Source: Clostridia bacterium (GTDB lineage: Bacteria > Bacillota > Clostridia > TANB77 > CAG-508). Taken from it: a stretch of 64,000 nucleotides of DNA. Every line of letters begins with the position of its first letter. Within the stretch, counting starts at the first letter, position 1. Positions 39,827 through 51,002 of this stretch are shown piece by piece. The stretch is from assembly GCA_016290095.1 (NCBI GenBank), contig JAEESU010000006.1, forward strand, positions 62,001 to 126,000, in the 5' to 3' direction. The position numbers and the translations under genes were made by a program. Below the pieces are notes generated by a model. The model searched no databases. It was not told where the DNA came from and saw only the letters and a program-made list of their open reading frames with translations.

Positions 39827-42070
39827 ATGGATAAGAAAATGTATGCAGAAGTAATAATTAATAGTAATGCTAAAGCACTTAATAAAATATTTGATTATAT
39901 AGTACCAGCTCAAATGGAAAAAATTATAAAAGCTGGTGCTAGAGTTCTTGTGCCTTTTGGAAAAGGCACAAAGTTGGAAGATGGTTTTGTTATTAATTTA
40001 AAAGAAAATTCAGAATTTGCAAATAAAGAGATAGCAAAAATTGAAATAGAAGAAAGTTTAACTGAAGAAAATATTACTTTAGCTAAATTAATGTCTAGAA
40101 AGTATTTCTGCAATATTTCTGACTGTATTAAATTAATGCTTCCACCAGGTACAGGTGGAAAGAAAATATCTGATAGGACAAAAGAAAAAACAGGAAGTTT
40201 TGTTTATTTAAAAAAAGATATTGATGAAATTAATTATTTAATCGAAAATGAAAAAATAAAAAGTGAAAAACATTTAAGAGTTTTAAATTTTTTAGAAACT
40301 AATGATGGAATATACAAAACAGATTTACAGCTAATTGCAGAGGTTTCTGATAGTATAATTAAAACATTAGAAAAAAATGGTTTTATCGAAATTATACAAA
40401 AACAAATTGAAAGAAATCCATTTATAAATAAAAAAATTAAACATGATGAACCTAAAAAATTAAATTCAGAGCAACAGAAGTGTTTTAATGGAATTAGTTA
40501 TTCGATTGATAACAATGAATTTTCAAAAAGCTTAATATATGGAATTACAGGTTCTGGAAAAACAGAAATATATTTACAATTAATTGGAAAGGTATTAGAA
40601 AAAAATAAAACAGCAATTGTTTTAGTGCCTGAAATATCATTAACTCCTCAAATGGTTGATAGATTCTTAGCAAGATTTGGGGAACAAATTGCAGTATTAC
40701 ACAGTAAACTATCTATAGGTGAAAGATTTGACGAGTGGAATAAGATAAAAAATGGTGAAGCTAAAATTGTAATTGGTGCAAGGTCAGCAATATTTGCTCC
40801 TGTTAAAGATTTAGGAATCATAATTATTGATGAGGAACATGATAGTTCATATAAGTCTGATATGACACCAAGATATAATGCAAAAGATTTAGCAAAATAT
40901 ATTGCTAAACAGAATAATTGCCCACTTGTTTTGGGAAGTGCTACACCTGAAATTGTTACAATGTATCAAGCAAAATCAAATGATATCAAACTATATACTT
41001 TAACTAAGAGAGCTAATAATGCTACACTTCCTAATGTTGAAATAGTAGATTTAAGAAATGAACTAATAAATGGCAATAGATCAATGTTAAGTTTTAAGCT
41101 TCAAGATGCAATAAAGAAAAATTTGGAAGATAAAAAACAAACAATTCTATTTTTAAATAGAAGAGGATATTCAACTTTTGTTATGTGTAGGGAATGTGGA
41201 TATGTAGCAAAATGTAAAAACTGCAATATTAGTTTAACATATCATAGATATGAAAATAAGCTAAAATGTCATTATTGTGGTTATGAAACGAATACTATTG
41301 ATGAGTGCCCAGATTGTAAAAGTAAAAAGGTTAAATATTTTGGAACAGGTACTCAAAAACTAGAAGATGAAATACATAAAATATTTCCAAATGTTAGTAC
41401 TATTAGAATGGATATTGATACTGTTTCCAAAAAAAATTCACATGAAGACATATTAAATGCATTTAAAAATAATAATATTGATATTTTAATAGGAACACAA
41501 ATGGTAGTAAAAGGACATCATTTTCCAAATGTAACTTTAGTAGGTGTTATATCTGCAGATGGTAGTTTAAATATGGATGATTATCGTTCTGTTGAAAGAA
41601 CATTTCAAACCCTTGTACAAGTTGCAGGAAGGTCTGGAAGAGAAGAAAACGGTAGTGTTATAATTCAAACATACAATCCAGATCATTATGCTATTATTGA
41701 TAGTCAAAAACAAGATTATGATTTGTTTTATAATCAAGAAATTAACCTAAGAAAAATGTTGAATTACCCACCTTTTTGCGATATAATACTAATTAGGTTT
41801 TCAGGGAGTAATCTTCAAGAAATACTAAAACTATCAAATTTAATTTATCAAAAGATTATAAATGTAAAACAAAATAATTTGTTCGTTTATAAGCCTGTGG
41901 CAGCACCAATTGATAAAATAAAAAATAAATATCGTTGGAGAATTATATTGAAAGGGAAAGTTACATCCAAATTGCTAGATATAATAAATTATGCAATTAA
42001 TGATGAAGAAATAAAAAAATGTAAAGATACTTCCATTGTGATAGATATAAATCCAAACACAATGAGTTAA
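39827..42070 (+). CDS. priA: Primosomal protein N' (replication restart helicase)
   Basis: GITGSGKTEIYLQLI, DEEHDSSYKS, zinc-binding CRECGYVAKCKNCNISLTYH. Confidence 0.96.
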   Translation: MDKKMYAEVIINSNAKALNKIFDYIVPAQMEKIIKAGARVLVPFGKGTKLEDGFVINLKENSEFANKEIAKIEIEESLTEENITLAKLMSRKYFCNISDCIKLMLPPGTGGKKISDRTKEKTGSFVYLKKDIDEINYLIENEKIKSEKHLRVLNFLETNDGIYKTDLQLIAEVSDSIIKTLEKNGFIEIIQKQIERNPFINKKIKHDEPKKLNSEQQKCFNGISYSIDNNEFSKSLIYGITGSGKTEIYLQLIGKVLEKNKTAIVLVPEISLTPQMVDRFLARFGEQIAVLHSKLSIGERFDEWNKIKNGEAKIVIGARSAIFAPVKDLGIIIIDEEHDSSYKSDMTPRYNAKDLAKYIAKQNNCPLVLGSATPEIVTMYQAKSNDIKLYTLTKRANNATLPNVEIVDLRNELINGNRSMLSFKLQDAIKKNLEDKKQTILFLNRRGYSTFVMCRECGYVAKCKNCNISLTYHRYENKLKCHYCGYETNTIDECPDCKSKKVKYFGTGTQKLEDEIHKIFPNVSTIRMDIDTVSKKNSHEDILNAFKNNNIDILIGTQMVVKGHHFPNVTLVGVISADGSLNMDDYRSVERTFQTLVQVAGRSGREENGSVIIQTYNPDHYAIIDSQKQDYDLFYNQEINLRKMLNYPPFCDIILIRFSGSNLQEILKLSNLIYQKIINVKQNNLFVYKPVAAPIDKIKNKYRWRIILKGKVTSKLLDIINYAINDEEIKKCKDTSIVIDINPNTMS

Positions 42071-42085
42071 AAGAAGGGGAAAAGT

Positions 42086-42571
42086 ATGGCAATTAGAAAT
42101 TTAAGATATGAAGGAGACGAAATACTATCTAAGCGAGCAAAAGAAATAGAAGTGATTGATGACAAAATAAAAGTACTTGCTCAAGATATGATGGATACAA
42201 TGCACAAATGGGATGGATTAGGTTTAGCGGCGCCTCAAGTTGGAATATTAAAAAGAATTATTGTAATAGATCTTTATGAAGAAGGTGCACAATTTATATT
42301 AATAAATCCGGTTATCATAAGTCAAAAAGGTGAGCAAGAAGTTGATGAAGGCTGTTTAAGTTTTCCTAATAAATTTGGAAAAGTTACTAGACCTAAAGAA
42401 GTTGTTGTTGAGGCTTTAGATTTAGATGGTATAAAAGTAAAATTACAAGCAAGAGATTTATTGGCACAAGCTTTATGCCATGAGATTGATCACTTGAATG
42501 GAATTGTATTTACTGAAAAAGTAAAACCAGGAACACTAGAGGTTGTTAATCCTGATGATATAAAAAAATAG
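42086..42571 (+). CDS. def: Peptide deformylase
   Basis: GLGLAAPQVG, EGCLSFP, HEIDHLNG. Confidence 0.97.
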   Translation: MAIRNLRYEGDEILSKRAKEIEVIDDKIKVLAQDMMDTMHKWDGLGLAAPQVGILKRIIVIDLYEEGAQFILINPVIISQKGEQEVDEGCLSFPNKFGKVTRPKEVVVEALDLDGIKVKLQARDLLAQALCHEIDHLNGIVFTEKVKPGTLEVVNPDDIKK

Positions 42572-42585
42572 AAAGGAATATTTTA

Positions 42586-43527
42586 ATGAAGATTCTTTTT
42601 ATGGGGACTCCAGATTTTTCAAGGGAGTCTTTAGATAAATTATATAATTCGGGTTATGAAATTTGTGGAGTTGTAACAACTCCAGATAGACCAGCTGGAA
42701 GAGGTATGAAGTTAGTGGCATCTCCAGTTAAAGAATATGCACTAGAAAAAGGATTAAGAATATTTCAACCTGAAAAGATATCTAAAAATGATGAGTTTAA
42801 AGATGCAATAAGAGAACTTGAGCCAGATTTGGTAGTTGTTGTTTCATATGGTATTATTCTTCCAAAATCATTTTTAAAAATTCCAAAATTAGGGTGTATA
42901 AATGTACATCCTTCTATGCTTCCAAAATACAGAGGCTCAGCACCAATACAATGGGCAATATTAAATGGAGATAGTTCAACAGGTGTTACAATTATGTATT
43001 TAGATGAAGGAATGGATTCAGGAGATATTATTAAACAAAAAGAAGTTGAAATTGATCCTGATGAAACAACAGGAGAATTGTGGAATAGACTTTCAAGTAT
43101 AGGGGCAGATTTATTATTAGAATGTGTTAATAATATTGATAAAGGTATAATTGAAAGAAGACCACAACCAGAGGATTATACTTTAGCACCAATGCTTGAA
43201 AAAACAATGTCAAAAATTGATTGGAATAAAAGTTCAATAGAGATAAAAAATTTAATAAGAGGATTAAATCCAATAATGGGAACGTATTCTTTATTAAATG
43301 ATAAAAAAATTAAAATATGGAGAGCTCAAGTTTTACCATTAGAAAAAGAATATATTGAAAAGAAAACTGGTACTGTTTTAGTTGCAGATGCCAAAATTGG
43401 TTTATATATAAAAGCAAGTGATGGAATAATTTCTGTGTTGGAAATACAAGGTGAAAATGCAAAAAAAATGAGTATTAATGACTTTTTGAGAGGGAACAAA
43501 ATAGAGATCGGCGAAGTTTTTGAATAA
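42586..43527 (+). CDS. fmt: Methionyl-tRNA formyltransferase
   Basis: LFMGTPDFS...NVHPSMLPKYRGSAPIQWAI. Confidence 0.97.
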   Translation: MKILFMGTPDFSRESLDKLYNSGYEICGVVTTPDRPAGRGMKLVASPVKEYALEKGLRIFQPEKISKNDEFKDAIRELEPDLVVVVSYGIILPKSFLKIPKLGCINVHPSMLPKYRGSAPIQWAILNGDSSTGVTIMYLDEGMDSGDIIKQKEVEIDPDETTGELWNRLSSIGADLLLECVNNIDKGIIERRPQPEDYTLAPMLEKTMSKIDWNKSSIEIKNLIRGLNPIMGTYSLLNDKKIKIWRAQVLPLEKEYIEKKTGTVLVADAKIGLYIKASDGIISVLEIQGENAKKMSINDFLRGNKIEIGEVFE

Positions 43528-43608
43528 TCTAAAAATACTTGTAAAAAAGTATATATATTGATATACTTAATATATTGATTTAACTCATAATTTAGGGAGG
43601 TTTTTATT

Positions 43609-44064
43609 ATGGAAGAAAATAATAATGAAGAAGTAATTGATAGTGCTGAAGAAATTTCAGTTGAAGGAAATGATACAATAAAAATTGCTAATGAAGCTGT
43701 AGCAACATATGCAGGAATAGCAGTTTCTGAAGTGCAAGGTGTTTATGGAATGTCAGGCGGATTTGCAGGACTTACTGAAGCTTTAAGTGGTAAAAAGAGT
43801 TTTACTAAAGGGATTAAAGTTGATGTAAATGATAAAAATGCAAAAATAGATGTTAGTATTATAGTAGAATATGGTGCTAGAATTCCAGATGTTGCATATG
43901 AAATTCAATCAAGAGTAAAAGGTTCAGTTGAGAATATGACAGGATTAAAAGTATTAGAAGTAAACGTTCATGTTCAAGGAGTTCATGCAAAATCTGAAAA
44001 AGATAGTAAAGCAGATGAAACTGAAGAAGTTAAGGAAGAACAAGCAGAAGAAACAAATGAATAA
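43609..44064 (+). CDS. Asp23/Gls24 family envelope stress response protein
   Basis: IKIANEAVATYAGIAVSEVQGVYGM. Confidence 0.92.
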   Translation: MEENNNEEVIDSAEEISVEGNDTIKIANEAVATYAGIAVSEVQGVYGMSGGFAGLTEALSGKKSFTKGIKVDVNDKNAKIDVSIIVEYGARIPDVAYEIQSRVKGSVENMTGLKVLEVNVHVQGVHAKSEKDSKADETEEVKEEQAEETNE

Positions 44065-44082
44065 AGATAAGGAGAGAAGAAA

Positions 44083-44769
44083 ATGAAATTTTTAGACAAA
44101 TTAGCTTTAAAAATATTTTCATTAATAATTATTATACTAGTTGTTGTAGTTGCATTATTATTATCTGGAATTGTTGATGCAAAACTTATTACAGAACAAA
44201 TTGCACATTTGACTGATGGAGAATTAGCAATAAAAATTACAATAGGAGTGCTAGCTGTATTAATACTTTTGGCATTAAAAGGATTGTTCTTTACAAGCAA
44301 ATCAGAAAATGCAGGTAAAGATGGAATTATATTAGAAAATGCTAATGGTAAATTATTAATTTCAAAAGAGAGTTTAGAAAATTTAATTGCTAGTGTTATA
44401 AAAGAAGTTCCAGGAGCTGATTCAATTTCTAGTAGAACTATTTTAGATAGAGATAGAAATTTAATTATAAATGTAACAGCTGCTGTTAGTAAAGATATAA
44501 TGCTAAAAGATGTTTCTAATGAAATACAAGCAAGAATAAAAGATGCAATGAAAAGGACAGCTGATTTAGAAGTTAAAGAAGTAAATATTAAAATAAAGAA
44601 TATTACAAATAAAAGAGTAAAAGGCCTACCAGCTGCTGAATCTGATGAACCATTAAAAAATGATACAGATGATAATAGTTCAGAAAATATTGCAAATGCA
44701 GAAGAATTATTAAATGATGTAGATCAAAATTTGGAAAATGACAGCAAAGAAGATAAAGAGGAAGAATAG
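44083..44769 (+). CDS. amaP: Alkaline shock response membrane anchor protein AmaP
   Basis: Two TM helices plus Asp23-like C-terminal region; context. Confidence 0.8.
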   Translation: MKFLDKLALKIFSLIIIILVVVVALLLSGIVDAKLITEQIAHLTDGELAIKITIGVLAVLILLALKGLFFTSKSENAGKDGIILENANGKLLISKESLENLIASVIKEVPGADSISSRTILDRDRNLIINVTAAVSKDIMLKDVSNEIQARIKDAMKRTADLEVKEVNIKIKNITNKRVKGLPAAESDEPLKNDTDDNSSENIANAEELLNDVDQNLENDSKEDKEEE

Positions 44770-44771
44770 TT

Positions 44772-45041
44772 ATGAATGATGATGATAAGGAAAATATAGA
44801 TAAAAACAATGTTGAATCAGAATATGATTTTGATGATACAAGTAAATTGAATAGATTTATATATAATTATGGTGGTGCAACAATTGGTGGAGTTATTACT
44901 TTATTGTTGTGTATAACTGGAATTTATAAATTACTATTTTGTGTAATTGTAATTTTAGTTGGAATGTTTATTGGAAATTATATTCAAAAAAACAAAATTG
45001 ATGTAAAAGAGAAATTAAAGAATTTTATTGATAAATTTTAG
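44772..45041 (+). CDS. DUF2273 small membrane protein
   Basis: GGATIGGVITLLLCITGIYKLLFCVIVILVGMFIGNYI. Confidence 0.75.
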   Translation: MNDDDKENIDKNNVESEYDFDDTSKLNRFIYNYGGATIGGVITLLLCITGIYKLLFCVIVILVGMFIGNYIQKNKIDVKEKLKNFIDKF

Positions 45042-45050
45042 GAGGAAACA

Positions 45051-45479
45051 ATGCAAAGATCTGCAATGCGAGAATTAGCATTTAAGCTAATTTATGAAAT
45101 CGAAATACAAAAGCAAAATGATGAAGATCAATTAGAAATTTTCTTAGAGAATAACGAAATAGATGATAAAAAAGTTGTAGAGTATTTGAAAGATATTCAA
45201 AATGGCATTAAAGAAAATGAATCTGAAATAAATTCTTTAATCACATCAAATTTAAAAGAAAATTGGAGTTTAAATAGAATATCAAAGATAAATATTAGTT
45301 TAATAAAGATAGCAATTTATGAAATGGTATATAAAAAATTACCATATAAAGTAGCAATTAATGAAGTTGTTGAACTTGCCAAAAAATATGCTGATGAATC
45401 AGCACCAATATTTATAAATGGTATTCTAGCAAGTGTTGTAAAAGAGAAAAAATTAAACGGAGAAGTTAATGAAAATTAA
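45051..45479 (+). CDS. nusB: Transcription antitermination factor NusB
   Basis: RSAMRELAFKLIYE...YKVAINEVVELAKKYADESAPIFINGILASV. Confidence 0.94.
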   Translation: MQRSAMRELAFKLIYEIEIQKQNDEDQLEIFLENNEIDDKKVVEYLKDIQNGIKENESEINSLITSNLKENWSLNRISKINISLIKIAIYEMVYKKLPYKVAINEVVELAKKYADESAPIFINGILASVVKEKKLNGEVNEN

Positions 45480-46659
45480 TCCAATTTCTGTAACAGAATT
45501 AAATAGATATGTGAAAGATAAAGTAGCAGAAGATGAGTATTTAAATAGCGTATTAGTTAAAGGGGAAATTTCAAATTTTAAGCATCATTATACAGGACAT
45601 ATGTATTTTACTTTAAAAGATGAAAATTCTTTAGTTAAGTGCGTTATGTTTAAAACTAGTACTGCTACTTTAAATTTTGTGCCTAAAGATGGAATGAAAG
45701 TTATAGTATTGGGAACTGTTGGTGTTTTTGAAAGAGATGGAGTTTATCAAATATATTGCAAAGCAATGCAAGAAGATGGAATAGGAAATCTTTATGAGGC
45801 ATTTGAGAAATTAAAAGCAAAACTTGAAGATGAAGGCTTATTTGATACAGCTCATAAAAAAACAATCCCATTTATGCCAAAGATAATTGGAGTTCTAACA
45901 TCCAATACAGGTGCTGTAATAAGAGATATTATTAATGTTTCTACTAGGAGAAATCCAAATGTTTATATTAGATTACTTCCTGTTCCAGTACAAGGTGAAG
46001 GAGCAGGAGTAAAAATTGCAAAAGCAATAAAAACAATGAATGACAAAAAACTAGCAGATGTTATTATCCTTGGAAGAGGTGGTGGAAGTTTAGAAGATTT
46101 ATGGCCATTTAATGAAGAAATAGTTGCAAGGGCAATATACGATTCTGAAATTCCTATAATTTCAGCAGTAGGCCATGAGACAGATTTTACAATTGCAGAT
46201 TTTGTTGCAGATTTAAGAGCACCAACACCTTCAGCTGCTGCAGAACTAGCAGTTGCAGATATATCTGATTTAGAATACACAATAAATTTATATCAAAGAA
46301 GACTAAAAATATCTTTGAAGAACAGAACAGATTTGATGAGACTACGATATGAAAAATGTATGAGTTCTAAAGTGTATAAAGAGCCATTAGATAGAATTAA
46401 TGACTATTATTTACAAATTGATCAATACATAAAAAGCATAAAGAATCATGTGGAAAAAGTAATAAAAGATTCTAGAATAGATGCAACAAAGTTGATAACC
46501 AAACTTGATACTTTAAGTCCATTAAAAACACTAACAAGAGGTTTTTGTATTACAACAGATGAAAATGACAAAGTTTTGTCAAAAGTTGAAATGCTTGAGA
46601 AAGATATGAAAATAAAATTAAGATTTCAAGATGGAACAAAAGATGCGAAAGTAATTTAG
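45469..46659 (+). CDS. xseA: Exodeoxyribonuclease VII large subunit
   Basis: VKGEISNFKHHYTGHMYFTLKDE...ILGRGGGSLEDLWPFNEE. Confidence 0.97.
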   Translation: MKINPISVTELNRYVKDKVAEDEYLNSVLVKGEISNFKHHYTGHMYFTLKDENSLVKCVMFKTSTATLNFVPKDGMKVIVLGTVGVFERDGVYQIYCKAMQEDGIGNLYEAFEKLKAKLEDEGLFDTAHKKTIPFMPKIIGVLTSNTGAVIRDIINVSTRRNPNVYIRLLPVPVQGEGAGVKIAKAIKTMNDKKLADVIILGRGGGSLEDLWPFNEEIVARAIYDSEIPIISAVGHETDFTIADFVADLRAPTPSAAAELAVADISDLEYTINLYQRRLKISLKNRTDLMRLRYEKCMSSKVYKEPLDRINDYYLQIDQYIKSIKNHVEKVIKDSRIDATKLITKLDTLSPLKTLTRGFCITTDENDKVLSKVEMLEKDMKIKLRFQDGTKDAKVI

Positions 46660-46669
46660 GAGGTAAAAA

Positions 46670-47116
46670 ATGAAAAAAATAGTTATTGGAGTTGTATGTT
46701 TATTAATTTTTATCTTAGTTGTTGTATTAACTGTTAATATAACAAAAAATCATAAGAAAACAGAAGAAAATCAAGTAAACTATGAAGAAATATCTAATAT
46801 GATTGGTGATTATGATGGAGTAAAAGTAGAAGAAGGAAATATTGTTATTGATGATGGGCTTATAGAATTAGAAGTTCCAATTTCAAATAATGATATATAC
46901 GAAGAAGATTCAGATGTTGGAACAACAGATAAAAAGCTAGAGGCTATTGAACTTGCAAAAGAAAAATGGGGAGCTGATGAAACAGTTTCATTTAGATGCG
47001 ATTCAGTTACATCTAATGGGGAATATATAATAGCAGTTGTTTCAAATGAAACAGCAACTGTAAGCACATACTTTATAGTTAATTTAGAGAAACGTACAGT
47101 GGAAGTTGATTATTAG
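46670..47116 (+). CDS. Hypothetical membrane-anchored protein
   Basis: RBS GGAGG, N-terminal TM. Confidence 0.55.
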   Translation: MKKIVIGVVCLLIFILVVVLTVNITKNHKKTEENQVNYEEISNMIGDYDGVKVEEGNIVIDDGLIELEVPISNNDIYEEDSDVGTTDKKLEAIELAKEKWGADETVSFRCDSVTSNGEYIIAVVSNETATVSTYFIVNLEKRTVEVDY

Positions 47117-47128
47117 AAGGAGAGAGCA

Positions 47129-47356
47129 ATGGGAAAAGAAGAGTCTTTTGAAGATTTAATGAAAAGATTAGAAGAAATTACAAATAAGTTAGAAAAAGAA
47201 CAGTTAACATTAGATGATTCTGTAAAGTTGTTTGAGGAAGGAATAGTTCTTTCCCAAAAATGTAATACAAAACTTGAAGAAGCAGAGAAAAAAATTACTA
47301 TTTTAATAGGTGAAGATGATAATTTAAGAGAGGAGAACTTCATTCCTGAAGAGTAA
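47129..47356 (+). CDS. xseB: Exodeoxyribonuclease VII small subunit
   Basis: SFEDLMKRLEEITNKLEKEQLTLDDSVKLFEEGI. Confidence 0.96.
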   Translation: MGKEESFEDLMKRLEEITNKLEKEQLTLDDSVKLFEEGIVLSQKCNTKLEEAEKKITILIGEDDNLREENFIPEE

Positions 47357-47364
47357 ATAAGATA

Positions 47365-47808
47365 ATGAACATATTTCAACAAATAGTTACAAACAAAGCA
47401 TTAGTGATACCATTTTTATTATGGCTATCAATTCAAATTATTAAATTTATAACTGACTTTATAGTAAATAAAAAAATAAATTTTAAAAGATTACTTGGAG
47501 CTGGAGGAATGCCTAGTTCACATTCAGCTGTTGTTACATCATTAGCTGTTTGTATAGGAAAAAGCTATGGGTTTGATTCAGGTATTTTTGCATTATCAGT
47601 AATAATGGCATTAGTTGTTATGTATGATGCTGCAGGAATAAGAAGAGCAGCTGGAAAACAAGCAAGAATTTTAAATAAAATTATGGAAAATCCAGAATTA
47701 ACAACAGTTGAAGTACATGAAAAATTAATTGAAGCTTTAGGACATACTCCTATTCAAGTATTTGTTGGTGCAATTGTAGGGATTGTCATTGGAGCAATTA
47801 TAGGATAA
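47365..47808 (+). CDS. Divergent PAP2 family protein (YuiD-like)
   Basis: GAGGMPSSHSAVVTSLA...YDAAGIRRAAGKQA. Confidence 0.9.
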   Translation: MNIFQQIVTNKALVIPFLLWLSIQIIKFITDFIVNKKINFKRLLGAGGMPSSHSAVVTSLAVCIGKSYGFDSGIFALSVIMALVVMYDAAGIRRAAGKQARILNKIMENPELTTVEVHEKLIEALGHTPIQVFVGAIVGIVIGAIIG

Positions 47809-47809
47809 G

Positions 47810-49286
47810 ATGGAAAAAATAATAGATAAAATAAAAAAAATACAAGTGAAAAAAGAAAATAGATTTTTAGAAATTATAATATTTGCAATATATGCTTTTG
47901 TAGTTGCTTTTATATTATACTTTCATGAAGCTTGGGAAGATGAAGCGCAAGCATGGCTGATTGCTAGAGATTTAAGTTTTATTGATATTATAAAACAAAT
48001 GAGATTTGAAGGACATTCATATTTTTGGCATTTTTTATTATGTATATTTGCAAAGACAGGCTTACCTTATGAGTCAACAAAAATATTGCAATTATTTTTT
48101 GCGTTAAGTTTTGCATTTTTAGTTTTGAAAAAATCGCCATATAATGATTTAGTGAAATGTTGCTTATTATTTAATTCAGTTTTTATATATATTTTACCAT
48201 CATTATTGAGACCGTACTTTTTAATACCAATACTATTAATGATGTTATCTAATTTGAAGAATGATGATAAACATCAAATTTTATTTGGTATAATACTTTG
48301 CTTATTAGCTAATACACACATTATAATGTTTGGATATGTAATTACAATTTTTGTTATATATTATAAAAATAGAATAATTAGTGATAATAAAAAAACATAT
48401 ATTAGTCTAATAATAGCTGTTATTGGAATATTAAATGCCTTGGCTTGTGCTTTTTTTCGGATTATTTTTTTCTACTTCAATAGCAAATGGAAATAATGAA
48501 ATAGTAAAAATAATTATGTCTTTTGTAGATTTTTGTAAAAACATAATAATTGTTACGATAGGGCAAAAAAATATTATTTTTATTATTGGTATGGAAATAT
48601 TAACAATTATATTTATAGTGTATTATTCATTAAAGTATAACAAAAAACTTGGCATTATAATGTTTTTGGGAAATTTATTTTTTGTTTACGTACAAACTTG
48701 TGTGTTCAGTATCCAAATTAGTCCAAGAACTGCTATTATACCAACATTAGTGTTACTTTTTGATTGGAATGTAAATGAGACAATCAAACAAGATAATAAA
48801 ATTGATTATTTAGAAATAATAGTTGTAATATTTTGTTTAATGTCTATTCCAAATATGATAAATTTAATTAAAGATGAAATACAGTATCCATATTCAGATT
48901 CAAAAAATGCATCCAGTTTTATAGAAGAGAATATTCCCGAGAATTCAACTATTGTTACAATACATTGGAATACAATATCTCCAATTGAAGTTTATTTGTC
49001 TGGCAAAGATTATAAGTTCTTTGATGCTACATCATTAGAATATATGACTTATGCAACATGGAATAGGTTTTTAGATGTAGAAGTAGATAACTATATAGAA
49101 GATGCAATAGAATATTTGAAAGAAAATGGTGAAAACAATATTTATTTTCTTGAACCGATTTCTGACTCGATAGATATCACATATTATGCATCTTATAATA
49201 AAATAAAAGACAAATTAAGACTTTTATATGTGTCACCGACACGTTGTATATCAAGAAAAACATATATATATAAAATAGAGTATTAA
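47810..49286 (+). CDS. Polytopic membrane protein (glycosyltransferase-like), encoded through +1 frameshift at CGG 48458-48460 (join 47810..48457,48459..49286)
   Basis: N part FHEAWEDEAQAWLIARDLS...; junction LACAFF-G-LFFSTSIANGNNE; 0 frame stops 48496, +1 frame stop at 48432. Confidence 0.8.
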
Positions 49287-49296
49287 AGGAGGAAGT

Positions 49297-50958
49297 ATGA
49301 CTGATATTGAAATTGCAAGAAGTGTTAAATTAGAAAGAATTTCTAGTATAGCAAAAAAATATGATATTACAGATGATGACATAGAGTTATATGGAAAATA
49401 TAAAGCCAAAGTTTCTAGAGACTTTATTAAAAAAATAGAAAATAAGAAAGATGGTAATTTAATATTAGTTACAGCAATTAATCCTACTCCTTTAGGAGAA
49501 GGAAAAACTACTGTTGCAATTGGATTATCTGATGCATTAAATAAGATAGGCAAAAATTCAGTATTAGCATTAAGAGAACCTTCTTTAGGACCAGTTTTTG
49601 GTATTAAAGGTGGAGCAACAGGTGGAGGATATGCTCAAATTGCTCCTATGGAAGATATAAATCTTCACTTTACAGGAGATATTCATGCTATAACATCAGC
49701 TAATAATTTATTAGCTGCTATGATAGATAATCATATATATTATGGGAATAAGTTAAAATTTAAAAAAGTAATTTGGAAAAGATGTTTAGATTTAAATGAT
49801 AGAATCCTAAGACAAATAGAAATAGGGCTTTCTAATGAAAAAAACATGAAACCTAGAGAAGATGGATTTGATATTTCTGTTGCATCTGAAATAATGGCTA
49901 TTTTTTGCTTAGCAGAAAATCTAAAGGATTTAGAGAGAAGATTAGGAAATATCCTTGTTGGTTATAATGAAGATGATGAACCTATTTTTGCGAAAGATTT
50001 AAAAGCAGAAGGGGCATTAACAGTTTTATTAAAAGATGCTATTAATCCTAATATTGTTCAAACTTTAGAACATAATTTAGCTGTTGTTCATGGAGGACCT
50101 TTCGCTAATATTGCACATGGTTGTAATAGTATTATTGCAACAAGACTTGCTTTAAAACTTGGAGATTACGTTGTAACAGAAGCAGGATTTGGTGCTGATT
50201 TAGGTGCAGAAAAATTCGTTAATATCAAATGCAGAAAAGCTGGGCTAAAACCAAAAGCTTGTGTATGTGTTGCTACATTAAAAGCTTTAAAATATCATGG
50301 TGGTGCTTCTAAAGAAGATTGTCAAAAAGAAGATTTTGAATCTCTAAAAATAGGAATAGATAATTTAAAAAGACATGTAGATAATATAAAAAATAAATAT
50401 GGACTAAATCCAATTGTTGCAATAAATAAATATAGTAATGATTCTGATAAAGAAATTGCTTATTTAAGAGAAGAACTTAAAAAATTAGGAGTAGAATTAA
50501 GTTTAGCAGAAGTATGGGCAAAAGGTGGAGAAGGTGCAATAGACTTAGCTGAAAAGGTTGTTAAACTTACAGAAAGTGAAAGTGGAATAAAATTTGTATA
50601 TAATGACAATGATTCTATTAAAGAAAAAATAGAGAAAGTTGCAAAAGAAGTATATGGTGCAGAAGGTGTAGAATATACAGATGAGTCACTTGAAGAAATT
50701 AAACAAATTGAAAAAATGGGATATAGTAATTACCCAGTTTGTATTGCTAAAACACAATATTCTTTTTCTGATAATGACAAGAATTTATTATGTAATGAAC
50801 CATTTAATATTCATATTAGAGAAGTTGTAGTAAAAAATGGAGCAGAGTTTATTGTTGTAAAAACTGGAAAAATCTATACTATGCCAGGACTTCCTAAGAT
50901 TCCTTCTGCTGAAAAAATCAGATTAGATGAAAATGAGAATATTACTGGTATATTTTAA
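49297..50958 (+). CDS. fhs: Formate--tetrahydrofolate ligase
   Basis: TPLGEGKTTVAIGLSDAL...REPSLGPVFGIKGGATGGGYAQ. Confidence 0.98.
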   Translation: MTDIEIARSVKLERISSIAKKYDITDDDIELYGKYKAKVSRDFIKKIENKKDGNLILVTAINPTPLGEGKTTVAIGLSDALNKIGKNSVLALREPSLGPVFGIKGGATGGGYAQIAPMEDINLHFTGDIHAITSANNLLAAMIDNHIYYGNKLKFKKVIWKRCLDLNDRILRQIEIGLSNEKNMKPREDGFDISVASEIMAIFCLAENLKDLERRLGNILVGYNEDDEPIFAKDLKAEGALTVLLKDAINPNIVQTLEHNLAVVHGGPFANIAHGCNSIIATRLALKLGDYVVTEAGFGADLGAEKFVNIKCRKAGLKPKACVCVATLKALKYHGGASKEDCQKEDFESLKIGIDNLKRHVDNIKNKYGLNPIVAINKYSNDSDKEIAYLREELKKLGVELSLAEVWAKGGEGAIDLAEKVVKLTESESGIKFVYNDNDSIKEKIEKVAKEVYGAEGVEYTDESLEEIKQIEKMGYSNYPVCIAKTQYSFSDNDKNLLCNEPFNIHIREVVVKNGAEFIVVKTGKIYTMPGLPKIPSAEKIRLDENENITGIF

Positions 50959-50967
50959 AAGAAATAA

Positions 50968-50998
50968 AAAAAGGCGATTTCAAAATCGCCTTTTTTAT
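50968..50998. terminator. Intrinsic terminator
   Basis: AAAAAAGGCGATTTCAAAATCGCCTTTTTT. Confidence 0.9.
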
Positions 50999-51002
50999 GT
51001 AT

